64,000 nucleotides of DNA. Source: Heterocephalus glaber. Taxonomy: Eukaryota > Chordata > Mammalia > Rodentia > Bathyergidae. The DNA lies in contig NW_004624734.1 in the NCBI RefSeq assembly GCF_000247695.1, forward strand, positions 31,839,481-31,903,480, in the 5' to 3' direction. The translations under genes and the position numbers were made by a program. A model generated the notes under the pieces. It ran no database searches and was not told the DNA's origin. It worked only from the letters and a program-made list of their open reading frames with translations. Shown here one piece after another: positions 53,440 through 63,834 of this stretch. Numbering within the stretch: position 1 is the stretch's first letter; every line of letters begins with the position of its first letter.

Positions 53440-54580
53440 CAATATGCTGCATACAAGAAACACATTTAATTCAAAAAAATTTATAGACAAAGTCAAAGGA
53501 TGGAAAACAATATTCCATGTGACAGGAACCCAGGAAAAAAGCAAGGGTAGTTATTCTCTTTGCAGACAAAGTGGATTTCAAGCTAAGACTGATTAAGAGA
53601 AAAAAAGAAAGTCACTACATCCTTATAAAGGGAATGACCCAAGAAGAAGAGGTAACAATCACAAATATATATGCACCAAATTCCAATGCACCCAACTGTA
53701 TAAAAAAAATTAATGGATGTGAAAAATTAAATAAGCACTAGTGCAATCATAGTGGGAGACCTCAAAACTCCACAGTCACAAATAGACAGGTCAACTTAGC
53801 CAAAAAATCACAAAGAAATAGCAGAACTGACCAAACTTTTGAACAAATGGACTTAGTAGTTGTCTACAGAGTGTTCCAACTCACAACATCAGAATACACA
53901 TTCTTCTCAGCTTCACATGGGAATTCTCCAAAACAGACCACATACTAGCTCATAGAAAATGCTTAAGTAAATGCAAAGGAATTGAAGTTATTCCATGATA
54001 TTACCAGACCACAGTGTAATGAAATTGGAAATCAATGAGACAAAACCCCACAAAAAATTCATAAACACATGGAAATTAAATAACACCTTCCTGAACAACC
54101 AATGGGTCACAGATGAAATTAAAGAAGAAATTAGACAGTTTCTGCAGTTAAAGGATAATGGCAATACAACATACTGAAACTTATGGGATGCAATGAAAGC
54201 AATTCTAAAAGGGAGATTTATAGCAGTGAATTCCCATATCAGAAAAACAGCAAGCTCAAGTAAACAACTTAATGTTGAAACTCAATGTTCTAGAAAAAGA
54301 AAAGCAAGTCAAGCACAAAGATTATACATGGGAGAAAATTATAGATTGGAGCAGAAATTAATTCAATGGAGACTAAGAAAATAATTCAAAGAAGCAATGA
54401 ATCAAAGAGTTGGTTCTTTGAAATGTTACATAAAATTGACAAACCCTTAGCCAAATGTATCCAAAAAAAGGAAAGAAAAGACTCAAATCCATGTAATTAG
54501 GAATGAAAAGGATGAAATCACAACAGATCCTGCAGAAATCCAGAAGATCATCAATACCAACTTTGAGAACCTGTATTTTA
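53440..54580 (+). pseudogene. Outer L1 ORF2 remnant: endonuclease and linker
   Basis: In changing frames: PTICC...QETHL, VKGWKTIFHVTGTQEKS, ILPDHSVMKLEINETKPHKK (the S-D-H region) and AVNSHIRKTASSSKQ. Several stops and frameshifts. Confidence 0.75.
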
Positions 54581-55536
54581 ATAAGATGAAAATCACAGAG
54601 AAAATAGGCAGATTCCTAGATACATATGAATTACCAAAGCTGAATCACAAAGATATAAAAATTCTAAATAAACCAACATTAGTCAATGAAATTGAAGGTG
54701 TAATTAAAAACCCACCAACAAAGAAAAGCCCAGGTCCTGATGGGTTCACTTCTGAATTCTACAAGAAATTTAGAGAAGATCTAATGCTGCTACTTCTCAA
54801 ACTCTTTAATGAAATTGAAAGGGAAGCAATATTCTCAAAGTCATTCCTGGAAGAAAGCCTTACCCTGATAACAAAACCAGAGGATTCAACCAAAAAAAGA
54901 GAACTATAGGCCAAACTCCCTAATGAACATAGACACAAAAATCTTCAATAAGATACTGGCAAACAGAATGCAACAAATCATCAAGAAGGTTATATACCAT
55001 GACCAAGTACAATTCATCCCAGGAATTCAGGGATGGTTCAACATAAGCAAATCAGTAAATGTAATACACCACATTAACAGAACCAAGGATAAAAACCATA
55101 TGATCATCTCAATTGATGAAGAAAAACTGTCTCACAAATTCCAACACCCATTCATGATAAAAATCCTACAGAAAATTAGAATAGATGGTCTTTTCTCAAT
55201 CTGATAAAAGCCATCAATGACAAACCAATAGCCAACATCATACTAAATGGACAAAAACTGAAAGCTTTCACTCTAAAATCAGGAACAAGATAAGGATGTC
55301 CACTGTTACCACTCTTATTCAATATAGTTCTGGAAATATTAGCCAGAGCAATTAGGCAAGAGAGAGAAAAGGAATAAGCATAGGAAAGAAAGTTAAATTA
55401 TCATTATTTGCAGATGAAATGATACTCTACATAGAAGACCCCCAAAACTCCACCAAAACACTTCTAGATTTAATTACCAAATTCAGTGGCGTAGCTTGAT
55501 ACAAAGTCAATACTCAAAAATCAATGGTATTCCTAA

Positions 55537-55624
55537 GGGCCAGGGATGTAGCTCAGTGGCACCCTGCCTCCCTGGCAAGCACAAGGTTCTGAGTTCAATT
55601 CCCTGTACCAGAAAAAAAAAAAGT
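55537..55624 (+). repeat. ID SINE, subfamily C
   Basis: gggccagggatgtagctcag, cctccctggcaagcacaagg. TSD ggtattcctaa / agtattcctga. Confidence 0.9.
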
Positions 55625-56066
55625 ATTCCTGAACTAAAATCACTAAGAGAAAAAATAGAGATACAATACCTTTCACAATAACATCCCCCCAAAAAATGAA
55701 ATACCTAGGAATCAATTTAACAAAGGAAGTAAAAGACCTTTACGTGGAAAACTACAGTTGTTTGAAAAAGGAGATAGAAGAGGATATCAGAAAATGGAAA
55801 GATACCCCTTGTTCATGGGTAGGAAAAATCAATATAGTGAAAATGGTCATATTCCAAAATTGTTACATAGATTTAATACAATCCCAATCAAAATACCAAT
55901 AGCATATCTCCATGATTTAGAAAAAACAATCCTAAAATTCATTTGGAACCAGAGGAGACCTAGAATAGCAAAAGCAATTCTGGGCAACAAACACAAGGCA
56001 GGGAGCATCACAATCCCTGACTTGATAATATACTACAAAGCTACTGTGATAAAACAGCATAGTACC

Positions 56067-56118
56067 TCGCAAGCGCAAGGACCCGAGTTTGATCCCCGGT
56101 ACCCCCCAAAAAACAAAA
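56067..56118 (+). repeat. 5'-truncated ID SINE
   Basis: Only acctcgcaagcgcaaggacc to gatccccggtacc plus a C/A-rich tail. TSD aaaacagcatagtac before and after. The A-box half is absent. Confidence 0.9.
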
Positions 56119-57608
56119 CAAAACAGCATAGTACTGGCAAAAAAAAAAAAGGACCTGAGGCTGAGGACAAATGGAACAGGTTAGAAGATGCACTCACCCA
56201 CCTTATCTTTGACAAACGAGCCAAATACCTTCCCTGGAAGAAAGATAGCCTCTTTGATAAATGATGCTGGAAAAACTGGCTTTCCACATACCAAAGATTA
56301 AAACTAGACCCATATCTCTCACCATGCACCAAACTAAAATCAAAATGGATCAAAGATCTAAATATTAAAACAGAAATACTAAGCTGTTGGAAGATAGATT
56401 AGGTAGGAAGATAGATTGGTGTAGGCAAAGACTTATGAACAAAACCCTGATCACACAATAAATATCACAAAGAATCAACAACTGGGATCTCACATTATTA
56501 AAAAGCTTTTGCACAGCAAAAGAAACCAGCAACAGAGTAAAAAGACAACCCCCAGTGTGGGAATAAATTTTTGCCAGCTCTTCCTCAGACAAAGGACTAA
56601 TATCTAGAATATATAAAGAACTCAAAAAAATGAGACTGCCCCCCAAATTTTAAAGACTCAATCCAAAAATGGGCACCTGAAATGAATAGACACTTCTCAG
56701 ATGAAGAAGTAGAAATGGCAAATAAATATATAAAAATGCTCAACCTCACTGGTCATTTAAGACATGCAAATTAAAACAACACTGAGATTCTGTCTCACTC
56801 CACAAGAATTGCTATTATCAAGAAATCAACCGATAACAAATGCTGATGGAGCTGTGGGGGAAAAGGAACCCTTCTCCACTACTGGTGGGAGTGTAGACTG
56901 GTGCAATCACTGAGCAAATCAGTGTGGAGATTTCTTCAAAAACTAAAGCTAGAGGTTCTATTCAACCTAGCTATTTCCCTTCTTGCTATCTTCTCAAAAT
57001 AATGAAAAGCATCATATCACAGCAATATCTGCACACCCACGTTTATAGGAGCACAGTTTGTAACAGCTAAATCTTGGTAACAGTCTGAATACACATCAAC
57101 TGATGAATGGGTAAAGAAGATGTGGGGTTTTTTATATAATGGAGTAATACTCTGCCACAGAACAGGACAAGCTTGAGACATTTGTAGCTAAATGGATGTA
57201 CCTTGAGACCATACTCTTAAATGAAATAAATTGGACACACATATTTAAATATCACATTGTTTTTCTGGTGTGAGAAACCAAAAGGGTAAATAAGGACCAA
57301 AGTTATAATAGATATTGCAAAATGGGAAAACATTTAAATGAGAAGGGGAACAAGGGAGGAGAGAGGGGGAAAGGAAGGGAAGGACAAAAAGAAAAGAGAG
57401 TAGAAGGAAAAAATGTAAACAAAGCTTTTGTAAATAAGGAGAGGAAGAAGCTTCAAGGGAGGGGAGTGGGAAAAAAAGAAGCTGCAAGGTATATCATGTA
57501 CAGGTACAAATTCCCTATGATGAATGTTATCATTATTTGTATCTAAAATGTAACAATAAAAAAATAAATAAACATTTCCTCTTTTTTAAAAAAAGAAAAA
57601 ATTAGTAG

Positions 57609-57732
57609 GGCCAGGCATAGTGGTCTATGACTATAATCCCTGCACTCAGGAGGGTGAGGGAAGAGGATTGCAGTGAGTTCAAGGCCAGCTTGGGCTACAT
57701 AGTAAGACCTGTTTCAAAAAAAAAAAAACAAG
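57609..57732 (+). repeat. B1 SINE
   Basis: gggccaggcatagtggtcta to ctacatagtaagacctgttt, A13 tail. Confidence 0.85.
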
Positions 57733-58442
57733 TTAATGGGAGCAAAAAAAAGGGTATCTTTTTGTACAGATAATACAATTTGGAAATTTAACATATTGTA
57801 TTTATTTCAACATCATATCATCCTTTAATTTTTAAACAGTTTGTGATTTATAAAATGAACATAAAATATTAGGACAACATTGCATTATATAACATATAAG
57901 TAACATGGGATGCATGTGGCTTGTGAAGATCATTGTTCAAGTGGAGTATTTCTCAGCCTGGGCACCATTTTCCCTGTACCCACCCAAGTGGTAGCTGGTT
58001 GTGCCATCAGGCTCCGCACACCTCAGGAATGAGAAGCTAAGGAAATCTGGAATAAGCAAAAAATATGACTGATATTTCCAGTGGAAAATCATAAATTCTT
58101 TAGAACATACCTTTCCACAGCATTCGATTCTAACCTTTTACTGCCTTTTACATATTTTACAACTCTATAAATGGTAGATAACTTATAGCAAAATAATTCT
58201 TGTCTACAGACATGCAAATAAATTCTGCCCAGTGGCCTCAACTGACTTGCCTCCCACTATGAGAAGAAACTAGTTTTACCAACATTTTCAAATTAATTTC
58301 AAATTTCTGATCTATAAAGTAGATTCACCGTTGGACTTCTTGCTGTTTTCCCACTAATAAGTTAACAAAAATCCCCATCACATTTCATTTTATATCTGAA
58401 CAACAGATGTGATTTTATCCTAACAATTTTTTTTCCCTTTTG
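57733..58442. other. Intergenic stretch, nothing recognised
   Basis: AT-rich DNA with no ORF or repeat I can name. A part around 57930-58030 has a faint MIR/MER flavour, not supported. Confidence 0.35.
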
Positions 58443-58528
58443 GAGCCAGGGGTGTGGCTCAGTGGTAGAACACTTGCCTAGCATGCACAAGGCCCAGGTT
58501 CCATGCCCCCTCCACCGCCACACACACA
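58443..58528 (+). repeat. ID SINE, subfamily O
   Basis: gagccaggggtgtggctcag, cacttgcctagcatgcacaa. Confidence 0.8.
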
Positions 58529-59295
58529 AAAGAAATCCTTTAACAGAGAGGGGTTGTTATTCTTTGGCTTCCCTCTGCCATTTCCAGATCATATTCTTTC
58601 CCCTATACTTAAGAGGAAAAAGAATAGCCAGGTTTTTGAGGTCCCTGCACCCAATTAATCTTTTCCTCATCCCATGGTCTTATCTACAGGCCTGCCTGTG
58701 GCTTCCTGCTCAGTCAGGCAAGATGTTGGCCCATTATTTCTCTCTACTACAAGCCCTGCCATTATTCTGGGTGACTTCAATGATCAAAAAGGTGATCTCT
58801 CACCTACGGCCCTGGCTGCCGCTCGTTGCTCTGATCCCAACATCCTCCTCTCTCCTCCCAGAGCAGCCCACTCCTCCCACTCTCCCTTGGGTGTGTCATC
58901 CTCTATAACAATTCCATTTCCAGAATCTAATTCAGGCATCTTTCAACACAAACTCCTCTCCTCCCAACGGGGCTGTGACTGGTTCAGGAACACTACCCCA
59001 AACTACAGTGCCTCAGCATACTGGACATTGTAAACTAAAGGAATCTGAAAAAATGGTAAAAACAGAAAGGTCACTCTCACCTTCCCCTGGTCCTTCTCCC
59101 CCAAGATGGATCATTAAAGTTCAAAAGGGACATCCTTATTTCTGAAGATGAAGAGATAGAGAGATCTGAATAAATAGGCCTTGCTAAATTCCCCCCTAGT
59201 TTATAACTATTGAATAATACCCCTATTTTTCCAATCATGTTTCTCCACTGCTGTCCACACTTCCTCAAGCTTAGTATAAAAAATACATAAATTTG

Positions 59296-59465
59296 AGCTG
59301 GGTGTGGTGGAGCACACCTATAATCTCAGCACTTGGGAGGTTGAAACAGGAGGATCACTGTGAGTGTGAGGCCAGCCTGGGCAACATAGTAAGTTCAAGG
59401 CCAGCCTAAACTATGTAGGGAGTAACTGTCTCAAAAAGCAAAACAACAAACAAAAACACAAAAAC
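59296..59465 (+). repeat. B1 SINE with internal duplication
   Basis: gagctgggtgtggtggagca; gcctgggcaacatagtaagt / gcctaaactatgtagggag. Confidence 0.85.
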
Positions 59466-59663
59466 AAATTTAACTGTTTCTTCAATTAATCTGTCTCCAG
59501 TTTGAGAGCATCTATGATTTTTTCCTTCCTGTACCTATTAACCACCCCTACAACTTTTGTTGAACTCAACTTCACTGAACTTTCATTCATTGACCTCATC
59601 ACCTTTTTTTCAATTCCTTTCCTATTTCTCCTATTGATCTAGTTTAGCTTCCCCCCCACCCCT

Positions 59664-59740
59664 TTTGGTACTGGGAATCAAACTCAGGTCCTTGCATTTG
59701 CCAGGCAGGCACTGTGCCACTGAGCTACATCCCTGGCCCT
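59664..59740 (-). repeat. ID SINE, subfamily C
   Basis: ggtactgggaatcaaactca, gccaggcaggcactgtgcca. TSD ctagtttagctt / ctagcttagatt. Confidence 0.88.
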
Positions 59741-60739
59741 AGCTTAGATTTCATGGTCTATGACTGCACTATTTTGCCCAGTCCCCAAATTCCACTTTTT
59801 TCCATTTTTATTTCACTTTACCTACCAGAAAATCCCCAAACTCTAACAAACCTAGTCACCTACCTTCTACATAGCCCTGCTTATAGGTAGTTTGTGCCCT
59901 GCTCTAGAAAGTCACATAATAGGGCAGCTTGGTCCAGAGACGCTCAAAGGAACCCTGAACACCCCCAAGCTAGGTCATCATGCTCTCCCACTGTTTAATC
60001 AGACCTGTCCCTCTCACAAACTTTGGTTCCCCTCCTTGCCCCACACTCTCAGTGGATGGCCTTGCTTCAATTGACAAAAACCAGAAACCATCACCTGGTA
60101 GGCCCCACGACCTTACTACCAAACATAAAGCTTGTGTCACCTGTCTCCATCCTCTCCTCTTTCCCAGTTTAGCAGAGGAGCTGTCCTCCTTCTGACTAAA
60201 ACTGTGCCACTGTGACCAAATCTAGCGTTTTAAAGTCATCTTATTACCTTCTGGCCACAATTGGCATAATGATCATTCTCATCTCAAAATACTCATTTGT
60301 CTCAGCCTCCATGACATAATGCTCCCCTTTTTTCCTCATACGGTATATCTGGCTATTCTTTCTGAGTCCTTGGTAAGTTAGATCCTTCTCTGCCCAAACA
60401 GCAACTCTAGGTATCCCCCAAAGCTTAGTCCTAAGCTTGCTTTTCTTTCTTCTCATTAGATACTTCCCCTGAATATTCTCATTTGTGCCCAGGACTTTAC
60501 CAGTCACCACCCAAAATTCATGTGACCAAGGGAGCACTGAAATAAAAGGGTTTACCGATCCATTACAGATGCTGATTAAAAAAAAAAAATAGGACTAGGT
60601 CCTAGGACAAATTCTGTGACTACCAGTAGTCACAGACTACAGATTAGACAGCAGGAGGAAATCTTTCCACTGGACTTAAAATCAATAATTTTTATCTTCC
60701 CCCTGACAGTACTAGTGATATAGAACACAGGGTGTGGCA

Positions 60740-61110
60740 AAGCTGGCTGGGGAAATAAGTGGGACCTGTTAATTACAAGATTCCAGGACAGGGCCAAATA
60801 ATTCTCAGGATCTTGTATGTAGAACTTCTCGTGGGTTCCCATGAGATGTGGATGGCATAAAATAAGGGAGATGCCAGGAGGAGCCCACTATCCTGACTCC
60901 TCATAGTAGCATCTAGGAGCCACAGGGTGCACTTTTATTTTTGCTTTTATCCTTTCCTCTCTTTGTTTGCCCCAAGTTTTCTCTGCAGAGCTAGTTCTTT
61001 CCATACCCCTTCACCCTCACCTTTGAAATACACCTTTGGGATCGTTTTTGGGTTGTCTCATCCAATTCTTTGTTTGAGGCAAAAAGAATCTGGAATGCTT
61101 TCAATTGGTG
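60740..61110 (+). mobile_element. Solo LTR, class I ERV-like, copy 2
   Basis: aagtgggacctgttaattac, ccaggacagggccaaataat, tttgaaatacacctttggga, ccaattctttgtttgaggca. Related to 34650-35240; ends not precisely defined. Confidence 0.5.
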
Positions 61111-61138
61111 AGTCATTTCTACAGGAACTACCGAGTAA

Positions 61139-61332
61139 CACTAGAGATTGAAGTCAGGGGTGCTCTCTACCACTGAGCTACATCCCCAGTTCCTTTGAAT
61201 TTTTGGATTTTTTTTAACTTTGAAACAGTCTTACTAAGTTGCCCATGCTGGCCTCACACTTGAGATCCTCCTGCCTTAGCCTTAGTCTCCTGAGTAACTG
61301 GGATTTTAGGCATGTGCCACTACAGCGGCCCA
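61139..61332 (-). repeat. B1-dID SINE
   Basis: cactagagattgaagtcagg, gagctacatccccagttcct; B1 half to gtgccactacagcggcc. Confidence 0.78.
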
Positions 61333-61475
61333 AAGAATATTTCTATAATGAAAATTTGGGGAAAGAAGGTATAACTTGTTACATCAAGCCTACATTGGCT
61401 ATAGATCAGAGAGCTGGGATAATGTGAAGTGAGGAATGTTTTGGGATAAGACTGTAAGAAGTGTTTCTAGCCAAG

Positions 61476-61602
61476 CCCAAGCACGGTGGCGCATGCCTAT
61501 AATCCCAACACTCAGGAGGCTGAGGCAGAAGGATGTATGTGAGTTCAAGTTCAGCCTGGTCTACAAGGTGAGACCCAGTCTCAAAAACACCAAAAGAAAA
61601 AA
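61476..61602 (+). repeat. B1 SINE
   Basis: caagcacggtggcgcatgcc to gtgagacccagtctcaaaaa. Confidence 0.85.
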
Positions 61603-61740
61603 AATGTTTCTTATTTCTGGGTTGGTTAGAGTTAATAGCCTGGGAAGTTCATCTGCAAGTCAGATGCAGTGACAACTAGTGACCTACAGCCTGGAGTCAT
61701 AAGTCAAGGTTGAAACATACATTCAGGAATGTGGAACAGT

Positions 61741-61830
61741 CTTTTTTTTTTTTTTTTGGTACTGGGGATGAACTCAGGCCCTTGTGCTTGCAAGGCAGGC
61801 GGCGGAACCACTGAGCTAAATCCTCGGCCC
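61741..61830 (-). repeat. ID SINE, subfamily A
   Basis: ggtactggggatgaactcag, gcaaggcaggcggcggaacc. TSD ggaacagtctttt. Confidence 0.93.
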
Positions 61831-62099
61831 TGGAACAGTCTTTTGTTCATTGAGCCAACAGTGTTAACTGATTAATTTCCAGTACCTCTTCTCCTCTCCA
61901 TCCTCGTACTCCTTTAATTAAATTTAAGAGATCTCAGAATTTTTCTTTTTATCAGTATCAATGACTCCAGCCGCAATCATAAATGTGAGTTTTTTTGAAC
62001 CTGTCAAATCTTTTGGAAGTCACAGGGGCACCTCAAACTCACTGTACATATAGGTAACTATGTCAGTGAGTGCTTGTACAAGAATAGGCATTTCCCTAA

Positions 62100-62760
62100 T
62101 GTCTTGCCCCTCATCCTCCACCCTCCTTAATCCACCACCAAATTCTACTTTTAAAAAATCTTAGAACCATCTACTGTTCAAAGTACTGCTACTAGCCTTA
62201 TCTAAACTACCATCTTCTCTTCCCTATAACCCTGCAAAAGCTTCTTAATCATACTCAAATCTACTCTCAGTATGCTCCAAGCCCTTCTTCTCCAAGTAGC
62301 CAAAATGATCTTACAAAATGCATATCTGATCACGTAAACCCTCTTAAAATCCTTCAGTGACTTTAGGTGAAGACTAAAATGCTTAACATAGCCACAGCCT
62401 GTATGATTTAGCAGCTATTTAACTACATCCTCACCTGATATCATGCCCCATCCTGTGTGGCTCTCTCTCCCTCCATAGGACCTTTGCACTCACTGTTCCT
62501 TTTGCTTGAGGCACTCCACCTCACCACTCTTTTTGCCTTGTTCACACTTACACTTCTTTCAGATCATAGGTCTTCTGTTTGTTTGGTTTTTTTTTTTTTT
62601 GGTACCGGGGATCAAACTTGGGTCCTTGTGCTCTCGAGGCAGGCAGCAGAAACACTGAGCTAAATCCAACACAGCTCTTCTTAATGTCTCTATTGGGATT
62701 TTCCTACTTTAACCCCTCAGCTCCACATTATCATCATTTTGTGAGTCAGTCATAATCCAA
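62100..62760 (+). mobile_element. L2 LINE 3' region
   Basis: tccttcagtgactttaggtg, agcctgtatgatttagcagc, aggacctttgcactcactgt, ttgcttgaggcactccacct. Interrupted by an ID SINE. Confidence 0.7.
62588..62668 (-). repeat. ID SINE, subfamily A
   Basis: ggtaccggggatcaaacttg, ctctcgaggcaggcagcaga. Confidence 0.9.
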
Positions 62761-63096
62761 GGGCTCTGCCAATAAGAATCCATTTACTTATATAAACAAT
62801 TCCATTTAATATATGTGGAAACAGATATCACACATTTTTAGGTACAACTGTTATTTTCCTGCAAAATGAGATTATACTATTTTTCCTATGGGTTTTCTTC
62901 AGAGTTAATTCACAGATAATAGCTATAAAGGATGTGAACAGGGCCAGCCACATAAAAATTAAATGTTAGCGATTATACCATTGTAATCTATTATCTACTT
63001 GTACGAGTCTCTGATTAAAAGTTGTCTCTGTTACTGATAAACATCATGAATGTTGGTTGGGGTCCCTTTTATGCTTTTATATCTCTCGTGTTTGTG

Positions 63097-63169
63097 GGAA
63101 GGGATGCAGCTCAGTGGTGCAGTATGTGCTTAGTGTGAGCAAGACTTTGGGTCCCATCCCCAGGACCAT
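63097..63169 (+). repeat. ID SINE, subfamily O
   Basis: gggaagggatgcagctcagt, gtgagcaagactttgggtcc. Confidence 0.75.
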
Positions 63170-63186
63170 TAAAGAAGTAAATATAG

Positions 63187-63270
63187 GGCCGGGGATTTAG
63201 CTCAGTGGTTCCGCCACCTGCCTCACAAGCGCAAGGTCCTGAGTTCAATTCCCGGTACCAAAAAAAACCA
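63187..63270 (+). repeat. ID SINE, subfamily A, near consensus
   Basis: gggccggggatttagctcag, gccacctgcctcacaagcgc, attcccggtacc. TSD aagaagtaaatata at 63173-63186 and 63271-63284. Confidence 0.95.
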
Positions 63271-63499
63271 AGAAGTAAATATACACTGTATGTTATACAT
63301 ATATCGCCTGTATGTTTAACTAGTGCAGTCACACAGGGTAGATGTCAATAAACATTCGTTGAATGAATAAACGATACTTCATGTCTGTGGTATAACAGGA
63401 AATATACTTGGTCTTCGTTCTTAGTACCTGTCATGGCAGTCCTAAAATTCTTAAAAATTCCTGAGTGCTAGGGGTGTCTTTTGTTTTTCATAATGAATC

Positions 63500-63546
63500 T
63501 TTTTTTTTCTGCCCTGGGGATTGAACCCAGGGTGTACATCCCCAGA
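63500..63546 (-). repeat. ID SINE fragment
   Basis: ctggggattgaacccagggt and gtacatccccag; body largely deleted. Confidence 0.6.
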
Positions 63547-63659
63547 CCAATGAGTCCTTTTTAATCCCACCGGAGTTTATGCTGTTGAGAACAGCTTAGG
63601 ACAGGGCAGGGCCAGTCACCAGTCACCAAAAAGACCATGAGAGAGGATGACAGGCTAGG

Positions 63660-63742
63660 ACTGTGATGGCAAACTTTTTGGAGTTTTCAATAATACAAAC
63701 AGTCCACTTCGGCACATGTGTCATAGGTGGGCACCAGTGGGC
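63660..63742. mobile_element. Short hAT-like element
   Basis: Ends actgtgatggcaaacttttt and gtcataggtgggcaccagtg are imperfect inverted repeats resembling hAT (Charlie-type) termini. About 80 bp, no coding capacity. Confidence 0.45.
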
Positions 63743-63834
63743 TAGGAACTCTCAGCCTTACCCACTTACTTCCAGCAAAGAGGATTAGGGGGTTGTGGAG
63801 ATTAAGCTCAGTAAAAACTTGTGAACAACAGGTC

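Larger units (their letters stand above)
54586..56264 (+). pseudogene. Outer L1 ORF2 remnant: reverse transcriptase
   Basis: [38 protein letters not shown], then RT palm with FADE in place of FADD (55407-55418), [15 protein letters not shown], and the thumb region. Several frameshifts and two SINE insertions (55537, 56067). Confidence 0.85.
47530..57565 (+). mobile_element. Outer L1, near full length, holding a nested L1
   Basis: 5'UTR-like start near 47530 (aagaaggcagagtggtgaac), ORF1-like region about 49.05-50.23 kb, ORF2 start at 50269, interrupted at 50378-53423 by a younger L1, then ORF2 resumes with DPTICC at about 53434 and runs to the tail atgtaacaataaaaaaataa at 57565. Without the insert the element is about 7 kb. 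ORF2 has multiple stops and frameshifts, so it is inactive. The endonuclease (QETHL, KGW, FFSASHG motifs at 53.43-53.95 kb) and reverse transcriptase (54.58-55.9 kb) parts are recognisable. Confidence 0.85.
58540..60540 (+). mobile_element. Ancient LINE, CR1/L3-like, decayed
   Basis: One frame at about 58740-58800 reads SPAIILGDFNDQKGD, the conserved catalytic GDFN block of apurinic-type LINE endonucleases (CR1/L3). Downstream (60320-60480) attctttctgagtccttggt and aaagcttagtcctaagcttg may be its later parts. Includes a B1 and an ID insertion. Family assignment from motif memory. Confidence 0.5.

Noticed and set aside
58462..58908. 148-codon ORF as a host gene
   Set aside because: It begins in a SINE; the recognisable GDFN motif is in another frame and belongs to an old LINE endonuclease.
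4489..63270. tRNA genes suggested by A-box/B-box-like sequence in many places
   Set aside because: All are ID-type SINEs: same GGTACC end, A tails and TSDs, dozens of copies. None has a complete cloverleaf with an acceptor stem.
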